Position numbers and translations under genes: made by a program
Assembly (NCBI GenBank): GCA_938027595.1
Contig: CALJAK010000008.1
Location: 1-64,000 of the forward strand
Direction of reading: 5' to 3'
Length of the DNA: 64,000 bases
Source of the DNA: an uncultured Thermoproteales archaeon
GTDB taxonomy: Archaea; Thermoproteota; Thermoprotei; Thermoproteales; Thermoproteaceae
Notes under the pieces: model-generated
The model's input: the letters and a program-made list of their open reading frames with translations, nothing else
Databases searched by the model: none
Told to the model about the DNA's origin: nothing
Part shown: positions 1 to 9,023 of the stretch, piece after piece
Layout of the letters: every line of letters starts with the position of its first letter
How positions within the stretch are numbered: position 1 is the stretch's first letter

Positions 1-27
1 GTTGTAGTTTTATATTACTGTCATCTC

Positions 28-1416
28 GTGGCTGTGTTTGGCTCTAGGTCAATCGCATTGGCCTCCGGCGTTTTGGCGTTGGTGGCTTCGTTGGCTTTCG
101 CTTTGGCTGTCACTAGGAGACTGCCGGCGGGGGATTTGGCGCTGCTTTCTGTGGTGAACAACGGCTTGGCGATCGCCGCGGCGCTCGCCGGGTTCGCCAC
201 TGTGTGGTACCCCCGCGTTTTGGCGAGGGAGCCGGAGAAATACGGCGAACTTCTGACTGTCGGTCTGTTGGTGGGCGGTGTGGGGGCTGCGGCGGGGTTG
301 TGTTACGTGGTTCTCTTCTCTCCCTGGGTTTCCCCGAGCCCCCTGGCGTTGGTGTTGTACATCGCTATAGCTCTCGTGGGGGCGCTGCCGGCTGGGGCGT
401 ATCTCTCAGTCCATCGACAGCGGCTGGCCGCTGGGCTCAACTTAGCTTCCCAATTGACGAAAGCTGGGGGAGCTCTCGTCGTTAGGTCAACCCCCACCGC
501 GGAGTCCGCCCTAGCCATCTCTCTCCTCACCTCTCTGCCCACCGCGCTGGCGGTTAGAGCCAGGCCGAAGTTCCGGCTGGAGGCCGTTTTACAACTGGCG
601 CGGGGCGCCCCCTTCCAGGCGTTGGTTCTCCTCACTACGGCCGCCTGGTCTGCAGTAGTTTACGCCATCGCTGCCGCCGGCGGAGACACAGCGCTTTATT
701 ACAACATGTTGTTGTTCCAAATGTCTAAAGCGATTTACCCGGCTCTCGCCATCGTCCCCCTCATGTACGGCTCTATGCTCACAACCGGCGTGGAGAGGCG
801 GGCGTTGATAGATGGGGCGATATACACAGCCGTCCTCCTGGCGGCTGGGGGCGTCATGCTCAACGCGCCTCAAGCCATAATGGCTCTCCTGAGGCCGCAG
901 GAGTTGGACAACGCAGAGTTACACACCGCGATTAGGATAAACGCCATTTCGCTAGTGTCGTGGGGGCTGGCGCTACACGCCTGGACTACTCTCATGGCTG
1001 AGGAGAAAAAGACAATCATCACACCGAGAGATAAACCAGCTAAATCGCTGTATTTAGAACTAGCGGCATACCCAGCGTTCATCCCCGCCTATTACTACGC
1101 AGTGTTGCACTACGGCGTAGTGGGGCTAGCCGCAGCCGGAGCAACACAAGCACTATACACACTAGCGATTAGAGTGAAGTACTTGGAAATCAGGCGAAAG
1201 CTGCTCGCACAGTTATACCTCCCCACAGCCGTAGCGCTAGCAGCCACCGCGCTGCTCCCCCCGCTGCCCCACGCGTCGCAAATTCAAATACTCGACGCCC
1301 TCATAAACGCAGCGATACACACAGCGTACTACGCAACGCCGGCGTACATCGCTATAATAATTCTATCGCCCCCCTACAGAGAAATAATCAAGATAACGAC
1401 AAGAAGAAAACGATAG
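28..1416 (+). CDS. Flippase-like polytopic membrane protein (Wzx/MATE-type)
   Basis: A 462-residue protein made almost entirely of hydrophobic segments, about 12 of them, with short basic loops and a basic C-terminal tail. Size, segment number and spacing resemble polysaccharide/lipid flippases of the Wzx/MOP superfamily, which move lipid-linked sugars across the membrane. This is a resemblance in architecture, and I see no diagnostic motif. The start is a GTG at 28, close to the window edge, so upstream context is missing. A TATA-like stretch just upstream (around 9-16) fits a leaderless start. Its 3' end overlaps the convergent gene at 1388-2617 by 29 bp. GC content is high up to about 1300 and falls near the end. 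It could also be another kind of multidrug or lipid transporter. Confidence 0.6.
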   Translation: MAVFGSRSIALASGVLALVASLAFALAVTRRLPAGDLALLSVVNNGLAIAAALAGFATVWYPRVLAREPEKYGELLTVGLLVGGVGAAAGLCYVVLFSPWVSPSPLALVLYIAIALVGALPAGAYLSVHRQRLAAGLNLASQLTKAGGALVVRSTPTAESALAISLLTSLPTALAVRARPKFRLEAVLQLARGAPFQALVLLTTAAWSAVVYAIAAAGGDTALYYNMLLFQMSKAIYPALAIVPLMYGSMLTTGVERRALIDGAIYTAVLLAAGGVMLNAPQAIMALLRPQELDNAELHTAIRINAISLVSWGLALHAWTTLMAEEKKTIITPRDKPAKSLYLELAAYPAFIPAYYYAVLHYGVVGLAAAGATQALYTLAIRVKYLEIRRKLLAQLYLPTAVALAATALLPPLPHASQIQILDALINAAIHTAYYATPAYIAIIILSPPYREIIKITTRRKR

Positions 1417-2617
1417 CTAAAACTAAGAAGATAGCTGACGTAAGTGTCATAACACAGCTAATTTCGGGAATAAGAGCTCTCCATCCACGAGGTCGTATCA
1501 ATGTTGATATATATTCTCTAAGAAGAAATATGAAAGCCCCAAGACAAAAGTAAAAAAGACGCAGAGAAACATTGTAATTAGAAATTGCCGAAATTATAAT
1601 ATTTGTACGCAAACTAATTACATGCATCTTTTCAGCTATCTGTCGCCATATCTCAACGAACTCTTTAACTGTATACATATAGTTACAATAACAATGATTA
1701 AACGCGACAAGGGCAAGGGTCGTAATAATGTACCCAAGCGCAATAATGAATATAATGGGCATGTTCAATATCGCTTGTCCATTGGCCGGGACGTTGTGTT
1801 GTTGAGTAAGTTGCGTAGTCGATCTAGTTATTATTCTCCTTATCTTATCTTTTCGTATAGATTGTCTAAATCCCTCTCTAGTGATAATTACATAGTTCTT
1901 AGTAACATCGACAACTTCCCCATCGATTATATTACCGTTGTCAAATTCAATGTATACAATTGGCTTATTACGATCTGTTAAATTGGGGAGTACTGGGTCT
2001 GGAGCGTCTCTTCTCCCTACTTCGTAAGTTATATGTACGATCGAGGCAAAGATAGACACGATAGAAAAAGATAGAAGGAATAATGTCGTAATTACAGGTA
2101 CTTGAAAATATATGAATTGAGTTAACAGCAAAGCAAATGTAAAAACCACCATTGTCATTATGATGAATCCTATCTGTCTTATATCGACATTGACTGTTCG
2201 TATAAGACTGTCACTGATGATATTATAATACAAAAGGAATAATAACATTACTATAGGAAACCAATATACTACTATAGGAAACCGATATAATATAAGACCT
2301 TCTAAGATACTAAACAAAGCAAAGACGACTATAGCAGGTCCCGCAATAAAGTATAATACAAACATGAAACCCATACTAGCATACTCATGTCTTGCAGGCG
2401 GCTCAAATCTCCATTGATGAAAGTAGATTATCCCAAGAAATAATGCCAAGGCAGCAAAGAATGCGATCATTATTCCGCCTATTTGCGCTAAGCTTCCCAG
2501 TGTATCACGCAACGTGTCTACCCAGTTCGCATCATATCTACACTCCAATTCTGGTTTGCAGAATAATAGAAGTAAGAACATGATAATAAAAAAAGAATTA
2601 ATGCGAATGTAAACCAC
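1388..2617 (-). CDS. AT-rich polytopic membrane protein with an Sm-like soluble insert
   Basis: A 409-residue protein with no family I recognise. It has an N-terminal membrane segment, about six further hydrophobic segments to residue ~205, a soluble block at about residues 215-265, and two to three more segments near the C terminus. The soluble block contains VYIEFDNGNIIDGEVVDV followed by a run of beta-type residues and a basic end, which reads like an Sm/LSm small beta-barrel. The gene is far more AT-rich than its neighbours, suggesting recent acquisition. GTG at 2617 gives the longest frame; an ATG at 2581 is an alternative start. It converges on and overlaps the previous gene. The Sm-like assignment is an inference from residue pattern only. 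Confidence 0.6.
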   Translation of the reverse strand: MVYIRINSFFIIMFLLLLFCKPELECRYDANWVDTLRDTLGSLAQIGGIMIAFFAALALFLGIIYFHQWRFEPPARHEYASMGFMFVLYFIAGPAIVVFALFSILEGLILYRFPIVVYWFPIVMLLFLLYYNIISDSLIRTVNVDIRQIGFIIMTMVVFTFALLLTQFIYFQVPVITTLFLLSFSIVSIFASIVHITYEVGRRDAPDPVLPNLTDRNKPIVYIEFDNGNIIDGEVVDVTKNYVIITREGFRQSIRKDKIRRIITRSTTQLTQQHNVPANGQAILNMPIIFIIALGYIITTLALVAFNHCYCNYMYTVKEFVEIWRQIAEKMHVISLRTNIIISAISNYNVSLRLFYFCLGAFIFLLREYISTLIRPRGWRALIPEISCVMTLTSAIFLVLAIVFFLSLS

Positions 2618-2639
2618 AACGCGGAGTCCCGTCTTGTTG

Positions 2640-3560
2640 ACTCCGCACTATTACTCACGTGTTATCTCTAGACGTGATATAAAACTGTTAAATATTGTGA
2701 TATCTCTGTGTTGTATAACGTGAATAGGTTGACGTCTCTGGTTTGGGGTTGTCCGCTGCGTTGGTCGGTTGTGTTGTCGTGGGTTCTGAGTCGGCGTGTG
2801 GCCTTGAGCGAGTTCTTACCTTCGTAGTCGCGTTGTTTGTTTGACAGAGGCGCGGTGGGTTGGCCGTGAGTCCAGATCGCGTCTGTGTCTAACGCTGTGG
2901 CTTTATGCACTCGTCCTACGCCGGTGAGCAGTCTTTTTCTGTTTCCGGGTCTGCTCTGTAGTCCGATTTTGTGTGGGCCCAGGTTTTTGCCTATTCTGTG
3001 CTTTCAGAATTTCTGTTTAGTTGTCGTCCCGCCTTGGCTGACCGAAGCGTTCTGGTTCCACTGTGTATCACGTCTGTTTGTTACCGCCGACGGCGCAGTT
3101 GTGGGGACTGTTTTTCGTTGTCTCGTGATTTGCGGCTGGCGCGTCTCGTGGGTGTGTTGTTGGTGTGTGTCGTTGTGTTTTCGAGGGCGGGGGGTCTGTC
3201 TGTGGGGCTCTACGGCTCTTTGCGTTGTGAAGATGTCGCTGGGTTTGGCGATTTGGTTCATAGGTTGTTGTGTGGGGGGAGTGCGCGCCCGGCTTTTTGG
3301 CAATCTTGACGTGGGTGGTGTTTGCGTCCATGTCACCTCTACAACTCTTGGCGGCGTAGAGTCTCTCAATCGACGTGTGTGGACTGCGAGAGGCTGCGCT
3401 GGGGCTTACGGCGTCTGCCCACGTGGATATGTTAGGTAGTGGGGTCACAGCTTTGCGTGTTGTGCCCATCGCCCGCCGGCGCGGGGCTTTCGTAGTCCGC
3501 CGAGTGCGGGCTAGCGGTCGCCGGGGCGGCGGGTGGGTTGACTGGCGTAATGCTCTAGCC
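2640..3560. other. G/T-skewed, probably decayed region without a convincing gene
   Basis: About 900 bases in which the + strand is strikingly rich in G and T and poor in A. The long open frames on + translate to improbable Cys/Val/Trp-rich protein, and those on - to Thr/Pro/Arg/Gln-rich protein. One - frame stays open from 3369 to 2668 with a single TGA at about 3004-3006. Another - frame just upstream (about 3560-3700) reads plausibly (PTPKEIAAKESREKHSP, then FAIFTIHDILKPRLEHY). I recognise no product. The likeliest reading is an old pseudogene or mobile-element remnant on the - strand. A large non-coding RNA cannot be excluded. Confidence 0.35.
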
Positions 3561-3899
3561 GCGGCTTGAGGATGTCGTGTATAGTGAATATCGCGAAGTG
3601 GGGGCTGTGCTTCTCGCGGCTCTCTTTGGCGGCGATTTCTTTTGGGGTGGGTCCTTGGGATTTGCCCTCCTCCCGCTTTTCCACTTTGAGCCGTGTTGAT
3701 CTGAAGATACAAGTCGGGAGACGTCGCGTTGTCTAGGGGCGTCTCTGGTTGGGCGAACATGGCGTCTCCGGAGTTCTACATGTGCTGGCGCACGTGCCGC
3801 GACACATGAGCCGCTAAGCTCCGCCTTCCGTGGAGTGGGCTGCGGTAGGCAGCGAGTGACTGCCACAGTTTTCACAAAATCTCTACGCGTAATTTCCAT
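3560..3899 (-). pseudogene. Remnant of a Tat-exported protein (signal peptide start)
   Basis: On the - strand an ATG at 3899 opens MEITRRDFVKTVAV, a good twin-arginine (Tat) signal n-region of the RRDFxK type. Such signals are common on molybdopterin oxidoreductases and other redox proteins exported folded. The expected hydrophobic core and mature domain do not follow. The frame instead becomes Arg/Pro/Ser-rich and ends at 3555, and plausible peptide continues in another frame. I therefore read this as the start of a gene whose body has decayed. An inverted repeat lies 42-73 bp upstream of the ATG, where an operator would be expected. The identity of the lost protein is unknown. Confidence 0.45.
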
Positions 3900-3940
3900 A
3901 GAGAAAAGGCAATTTGTGGAAAAAAATATGCTACTATTAG

Positions 3941-3972
3941 AGTTGTACAAAAAATAGTTTGATTGTACAACT
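3941..3972. repeat. Perfect 10-bp inverted repeat (AGTTGTACAA ... TTGTACAACT)
   Basis: Two arms, 3941-3950 and 3963-3972, are exact reverse complements with a 12-bp A/T-rich spacer. Each arm also contains the self-complementary octamer TTGTACAA. It sits in the only intergenic space between the Tat-signal remnant (start 3899, -) and the 3' end of the MFS-CBS gene (3986), so a role as operator of the remnant gene, or as a transcription terminator of the MFS-CBS gene, are both possible. Confidence 0.7.
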
Positions 3973-3985
3973 ATGTGTAGCGAGT

Positions 3986-6052
3986 TTAGCCGATGGCTTT
4001 CAGTACGTCTCTCACTGACAGTACAGCGATTACTCTCCCGTCGTCGACTACGGGTAAGTGTCTGATGTTGTGTTTAACCATCAGTTCAGCGGCTTCCTTT
4101 AGCGTGGAGTCTTTCCTGACTGTAATTACGTCTGTCTTCATGTACTGCGCCACGGGTTTCGCCAAGTCGTCGCCCGTCGCCATGATTCTCATTACGTCTG
4201 TCTCGGATATTACGCCCACTAATTTCCCTCCCTCTACTACCGGTAGGAAGCCGATGTTGTTTTTAGCCATTATGTCTATTGCTTCTCTCAACGTTGTATT
4301 CGGCGTTATGGTTAATAATTCTTTGGGAGCGGCGTCGTATGCAGTGAAGCGTAGGGAGGCTTTCTTCTTCAACACGCCTCTCAACGCCAACGCTTCGTTT
4401 ACTAACTCGCGGGCTTCTACTATGCCCACTGGCTTGCCGCCTTCGCATATGGGCACTGCTCTCACGTTGTATTTCTCTAAAACCACAAACACTTCGGTTA
4501 CTGGTCTGTCTTTCTCTATGCAGGGTAGTCTCTCTGCGTATTTCTCTGCCGGCGTGTCTGGACTCGCGCCGGAGGCTATTGCCCTCAACGCGCTGCGTGT
4601 GCCGAAGATGCCCAAAACGCTGCCGGTGAGTACTGCGTATTTCAACCCGGCGGACGTTAGTTGTCTGGCTACTTCTCTAATGGGTGTGGTAGCTGGCAGA
4701 GTGATAGTCTTCTTTGCGAACTTCTCTGCGGCGAATTCTGCCCAAATCCTAACGCCCAGAGTTTCGGGTCCCTTCAGTAAGTACCAACTAGCCATTATCA
4801 TGGGTACTACCGTGGCGTACATCAACGTGGATAGGTATATGTCGCGAGTGACGGAGTATATGGCGGTGATTACAAACGGCGTTAGTCCGCCGGTTACGCC
4901 GTAGCCGAGGTTGTAACTCAAAGCCACTGCCGACAGTCTAATTCTGGCTGGGAATAGTTCTAGTAAAAACGCCGACATTGCCCCGCTGTAGCCAATGCCG
5001 TTGAAGAGCGTCATGCTCCAGAACAATAACCACAACGCGGTCATGTCTTTGGTTGGCCCCACTTGGTCAATTAGCCAGAAGACTATGGGGAACCAGAGGG
5101 CGTTGCCGTATATGCCGAACAACAATACGGGTTTTCTGCCTATTTTGTCAGAAATGTAGCCAAACAAGGGGTATACCCACAGCGATGCGTATGTGGCGGT
5201 GGCGAGTAGTGCGCTTGCCGTAGCGGCGTCTACGTAACCCCGGAAGTTTGGACCTATGTAGAAAGTGTTGAATAATTGGTTTGTGTACCAGATGGGTCCG
5301 TGCGCGCCCACAACGCCGATCCAACCCATCAACACGAGTACTATGTATTTGCGGCTGAATACTTCTCTTACCGGCGCCGAAGTGACGCGACGCACTGCCT
5401 TAAGCATGGAGAAGACTGGAGTTTCTTTATACGCCAGGTACATTACCAACACAACTATGAAATCCGTCAAAGCGACGATTATGAAAGTATAGCGCCAGCC
5501 CCACTCGGCGAATGCTTGAGGCCCCACGATGCTAGATATTGCCCATATCAAAGCCCCCACACTCGCCATGGCCGCCGCGGGTGTCGTGAAGAGGAAGCCA
5601 GTGTAGAAACCGCGTCTGTGCTCCGGCACGAATTCGCCTAGGTATGTAATAGCTGCGCCGTAGCCCCCGCCGAGGGCGAGCCCTTGTATAATTCTCAACA
5701 CGAAAACGCCGATGGAGGCTAATATCCCAATTTGGTCGTAGCCCGGCAGTAGGCCTATCCCCAGAGTGCTACCCATCATCATAGATATAGCCGCCATGAA
5801 CGCAACTTTCCTACCGAATTGGTCGCCTATTTTGCCAAAGAGTATAGCGCCCAGAGGTCTGAAGAGGAAGCCCACTGCCAAAGCGGCGAAAGCCGCCAAG
5901 AGAGACGCAATGGGGTCAGCAGCTGGGAAGAAAACTCTCGCCAGTATGCCAGCCAACAGGGCGTAGGTGTAGAAATCCATCCACTCTAGAAACGCTCCAG
6001 ACCACGAAACCGCCGATACGGACAATATCTGTCTAAAACTTACGTTACTCAT
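3986..6052 (-). CDS. MFS transporter of the metabolite:H+ symporter type fused to four CBS motifs
   Basis: A 688-residue fusion. Residues ~1-440 are a 12-segment major facilitator protein. The loop-2/3 signature is GKIGDQFGRKVAF, and a second DKIGRKP loop sits halfway. The closest known group is the metabolite:H+ symporters that take up carboxylates, proline or betaine. Residues ~450-688 contain four CBS motifs, i.e. two Bateman modules, which in other proteins bind adenine nucleotides and regulate the attached domain. The stop of acetyl-CoA synthetase overlaps this start by 8 bp, so the two are co-transcribed. Uptake of acetate or another short carboxylate, gated by AMP/ATP through the CBS part, is a reasonable inference but not shown. 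Confidence 0.85.
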   Translation of the reverse strand: MSNVSFRQILSVSAVSWSGAFLEWMDFYTYALLAGILARVFFPAADPIASLLAAFAALAVGFLFRPLGAILFGKIGDQFGRKVAFMAAISMMMGSTLGIGLLPGYDQIGILASIGVFVLRIIQGLALGGGYGAAITYLGEFVPEHRRGFYTGFLFTTPAAAMASVGALIWAISSIVGPQAFAEWGWRYTFIIVALTDFIVVLVMYLAYKETPVFSMLKAVRRVTSAPVREVFSRKYIVLVLMGWIGVVGAHGPIWYTNQLFNTFYIGPNFRGYVDAATASALLATATYASLWVYPLFGYISDKIGRKPVLLFGIYGNALWFPIVFWLIDQVGPTKDMTALWLLFWSMTLFNGIGYSGAMSAFLLELFPARIRLSAVALSYNLGYGVTGGLTPFVITAIYSVTRDIYLSTLMYATVVPMIMASWYLLKGPETLGVRIWAEFAAEKFAKKTITLPATTPIREVARQLTSAGLKYAVLTGSVLGIFGTRSALRAIASGASPDTPAEKYAERLPCIEKDRPVTEVFVVLEKYNVRAVPICEGGKPVGIVEARELVNEALALRGVLKKKASLRFTAYDAAPKELLTITPNTTLREAIDIMAKNNIGFLPVVEGGKLVGVISETDVMRIMATGDDLAKPVAQYMKTDVITVRKDSTLKEAAELMVKHNIRHLPVVDDGRVIAVLSVRDVLKAIG

Positions 6053-8042
6053 GGCCCCTCACCTCGGCGCGTAGTTCTTCATACGCTTTCTTCGCCTCCT
6101 CGACGGAAGCCTCGTCTTCTAACGTAGTGACGTCGCCTAGGGGGGCGTTTGTGGCCACTGCTCTCAAGAGGCGGCGCATGATTTTGCCAGACCTAGTCTT
6201 CGGTAGCTTTGTGACGAAGAATATCTGCGCTGGCTCTGCCACTGGACCTATCGTGGCGCGGACGTGTGCCCTCAGCTCTTTCCTGAGTTCATCGCCTGGC
6301 TGATATCCCTGTTTCAAAGTCACAAACGCAATGGGCACCTCGCCCTTGATCGGATCTGGCACGCCCACCACGGCTGATTCAGCCACCGCCTTGTGGCTAA
6401 TCAACGCCGATTCTAACTCGTAAGTGCCGAGGCGGTGTCCCGCCACTTTGATAACTTCATCCGCTCTGCCCAACACCCATATGTAACCGTCTTGGTCTTT
6501 TATGGCGTAATCCCCGGCGTAGAAGACGTTGGGGAATTTAGACCAGTACGTCTTGACGTAGCGCTCTGGGTCTCCCCAGATGGTGTGCATCATGCCGGGC
6601 CACGGCCTCTTTATCACTAAATACCCCTTGACGCCCGGCGGCGCCGGCGTGCCGTCTTCAGTAAACACGTCAACTTCGAAACCCGGCAGCGGGGGTCCGT
6701 TAGTGCCCGGTTTCATTGGCGCTAGGTAGAGGCCGGGGGCGTGGCTTATCACTATGCCGCCCGTCTCAGTCATCCACCAAGTGGAGGCTGAAGCTGTCTT
6801 CTCTCCCCCGAGGACGCGGTACATCCACCGCCACGCTTCTGGGTTTATGGGTTCTCCCACGGAGTGGATTATCCTAAGCGTAGAGAGGTCGTGTCTCCTC
6901 GGCCACTCTTCGCCGTATCTCATGAACATTCTAATAGCCGTGGGCGATGTGTAGAGTATAGTGACGCCGTACCGCTCCACGATAGACCACCACCTGTCTG
7001 GCTGTGGGTAGTCCGGAGCGCCTTCGTACATCACTTCTGTAGCTCCCACCATAAGTGGCCCCAACACAACGTAAGTGTGGCCCGTAACCCAACCAATGTC
7101 GGCGGTGCACCAGTATATGTCTTCGTCTCTAACGTCAAATACCCACTTCATAGTGGCGTACGCGTGTACAGCCCACCCGCCGGTGTCGTGCACTATGCCC
7201 TTAGGCTTGCCAGTAGTGCCGGAGGTGTACAAAATGAAAGAGGGGTGTTCACTCTCCACGGGCTCGGGCTCCACGTAGGCGTTGATCGGCACCCCCCGCA
7301 TTGCTTTGTGCCACCAGTAATCCCGCCCTTCTGTCATCGGCGTGTCCTTAAGCCCCAGTCTGGAGTACACAATGACGTTTTCCACGGGGACTTTCTCCAG
7401 TGCCATGTCTACAATTTCCTTTAGCTTAACTACCCTGCCCCTCCTCCAGAAGCCGTCCGCCGTGACCACTATCTTTGCCCTGGCGTCGTTAATTCTATCC
7501 GCCAGCGCTTCTGCAGAGAAGCCGGAGAACACTACGCTAGTTATAGCGCCGATGCGCCACGCAGCTAGCATGACGATGGGCAGCTCGGGTATCATGGGTA
7601 GGTAGAGAGTAATCCTATCGCCCTTCTTCACGCCGAAGTTGCTCTTCAGCATGTAAGCAACGCGATTCACCTCGCGGTACAAGTCGTAGTAAGTCAACCT
7701 CCTCCTCTCCGTGGGGTTTCCATCTTCGTCCACCGGCTCCCCCTCCCACTCTATCGCTACTTTGTTCTTACGCCAAGTCTTGACGTGTCTATCCACCGCT
7801 AGGTAGGACAAGTTCAGCCTACCGCCGATGTACCACTTATAAAACGGCGGGTTTGAATCGTCTAACACTTTCTCAAACGGCTTAAACCACTCAATTTCTC
7901 TAGCCACGTTAGCCCAAAACGTTTCGAAATCTTGCAGCGTCTGGCGGTGGAACTTCGCGTAATCCACCGGCGAAATATAGCGATGTTGCCACTTTTCATT
8001 CATTACATAGGTGTCGAACGGCAGTTCTGTCTCTCTCTGCAT
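6045..8042 (-). CDS. acsA: Acetyl-CoA synthetase (AMP-forming)
   Basis: The 665-residue protein is full length for acetyl-CoA synthetase, which makes acetyl-CoA from acetate, ATP and CoA via acetyl-adenylate. It has the ATP-binding loop YTSGTTGKPKG near residue 275 and the WWMTETGG substrate/adenylate motif near 425. The mobile C-terminal domain carries PKTRSGKIMRR, with the catalytic lysine near residue 615 that is a usual acetylation target. The ATG at 8042 lies about 23 bp from a TATA box on the same strand, so the mRNA is probably leaderless. The MFS-CBS transporter follows with an 8-bp overlap. Acetate or propionate as substrate cannot be told apart here. Confidence 0.95.
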   Translation of the reverse strand: MQRETELPFDTYVMNEKWQHRYISPVDYAKFHRQTLQDFETFWANVAREIEWFKPFEKVLDDSNPPFYKWYIGGRLNLSYLAVDRHVKTWRKNKVAIEWEGEPVDEDGNPTERRRLTYYDLYREVNRVAYMLKSNFGVKKGDRITLYLPMIPELPIVMLAAWRIGAITSVVFSGFSAEALADRINDARAKIVVTADGFWRRGRVVKLKEIVDMALEKVPVENVIVYSRLGLKDTPMTEGRDYWWHKAMRGVPINAYVEPEPVESEHPSFILYTSGTTGKPKGIVHDTGGWAVHAYATMKWVFDVRDEDIYWCTADIGWVTGHTYVVLGPLMVGATEVMYEGAPDYPQPDRWWSIVERYGVTILYTSPTAIRMFMRYGEEWPRRHDLSTLRIIHSVGEPINPEAWRWMYRVLGGEKTASASTWWMTETGGIVISHAPGLYLAPMKPGTNGPPLPGFEVDVFTEDGTPAPPGVKGYLVIKRPWPGMMHTIWGDPERYVKTYWSKFPNVFYAGDYAIKDQDGYIWVLGRADEVIKVAGHRLGTYELESALISHKAVAESAVVGVPDPIKGEVPIAFVTLKQGYQPGDELRKELRAHVRATIGPVAEPAQIFFVTKLPKTRSGKIMRRLLRAVATNAPLGDVTTLEDEASVEEAKKAYEELRAEVRGHE

Positions 8043-8060
8043 AAGGCACTACAAAACTAC

Positions 8061-8070
8061 TTTTATAAAT
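8061..8070 (-). promoter_or_regulatory. TATA box of acsA
   Basis: On the - strand ATTTATAAAA, centred 23 bp before the acsA ATG at 8042, fits an archaeal TATA box for a leaderless transcript. Confidence 0.6.
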
Positions 8071-8126
8071 ATTTCTATAATTATAGATAATTATCAAGAG
8101 TGATTTTTCTATAATTTAATTTATGT

Positions 8127-9023
8127 TTAGGTTGACATTGCCCTCATGGTGTCGTTCAAAAGAGCAAACGCCGTCTCTAACCGCCCGGCTCCCTTTCCCT
8201 TCACTAGTATTGTGTTTACTTCTGTAGTTATCTCAACGGCGTTCATTGTGTAATCCACGTGGAGTGGGTCCTCTGGCGGTAATCTTGCGGGTTTGACGTA
8301 CGCCCTTCCCCCCTCCAGAACCGCTATGTAGCGGGTGATGGGGCCCAGGGGGGTGACTGGTTGTCGTTCTACTTGACTCAAAGAGAGTGGGATGCCTAGG
8401 GTGTTTGCGATTATCACTAACTTAGCTGCCGGGTCTACCCCCTCTAAATCTAACGTGGGGTCGGGCTCTAGGATGCCTTTCTCTCTGGCTTCTTCCACCG
8501 CCGTGTTGAAGGAAACCCCATCTCTGTACACTCTCGTCAATATGTAGTTCGTGCTGCCGTTGAGTATGCCCCTCACTGTCTTTACCTCTTGTGGATGTAG
8601 CCCCCTTAGCAAATCCACTAGGGGAGTGCCCGCCATCACTGTGGCTTTGTAGTAGATGTTTCTATATTCGCCGAAGTTTAGAACAAGCGGCGCTTTGTTC
8701 GCAGTCACGATGGCTAATCCTCTCGCTTTTCTGTACACCGACGCCGCCGGCTCTCCGTTTTGGTAATTCGGCGGGGAGACATCCACCAAGACTCTGCAGC
8801 GGTCTAGCGCTTCGTCTATGTGGACAGGTCGCCCAACGCCGGCTTTAGAGACGGCGCCTCTCGCCGTGTTTAACAACGCGGCAATTTCGCTGGGGGTGAA
8901 GCCCTCTTCTTTCATTACTCCCCCTCCGCTGTCGAACACGGCGCAGAGTCTATAACTCGTCCTCTGGTACAACAACTGTGCGTATGTCCTCCCAACCCCG
9001 CCGAAGCCGAAGAGTAAAATCAT
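8127..9023 (-). CDS. hom: Homoserine dehydrogenase
   Basis: It reduces aspartate semialdehyde to homoserine with NAD(P)H, the branch point to threonine and methionine. The protein starts MILLFGFGGVGRTYAQLLY, a Rossmann GxGxxG nucleotide-binding loop at the N terminus. The catalytic region has GTPLVDLLRG, GILNGSTNYIL and DPTLDLEGVDPAAKL, the usual hom motifs. At 298 residues it is the short form without an ACT regulatory domain. The frame is open upstream to 9173, but ATG 9023 is preferred because it puts the Rossmann loop at the N terminus and overlaps the asd stop by 4 bp (ATGA). It is the last gene of thrC-lysC-asd-hom. Confidence 0.93.
   Translation of the reverse strand: MILLFGFGGVGRTYAQLLYQRTSYRLCAVFDSGGGVMKEEGFTPSEIAALLNTARGAVSKAGVGRPVHIDEALDRCRVLVDVSPPNYQNGEPAASVYRKARGLAIVTANKAPLVLNFGEYRNIYYKATVMAGTPLVDLLRGLHPQEVKTVRGILNGSTNYILTRVYRDGVSFNTAVEEAREKGILEPDPTLDLEGVDPAAKLVIIANTLGIPLSLSQVERQPVTPLGPITRYIAVLEGGRAYVKPARLPPEDPLHVDYTMNAVEITTEVNTILVKGKGAGRLETAFALLNDTMRAMST

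Noticed and set aside
1622-1981. 119-codon + strand frame
   Set aside because: It is antisense to the AT-rich membrane protein, which has consistent helices and an Sm-like insert.
2885-3439. 184-codon + strand frame as a gene
   Set aside because: The product is Cys/Val/Trp-rich with no domain pattern, as expected for a chance frame in G/T-rich DNA.
3993-4904. 303-codon + strand frame
   Set aside because: It lies wholly antisense to the CBS part of the MFS-CBS gene, whose protein motifs are unmistakable.
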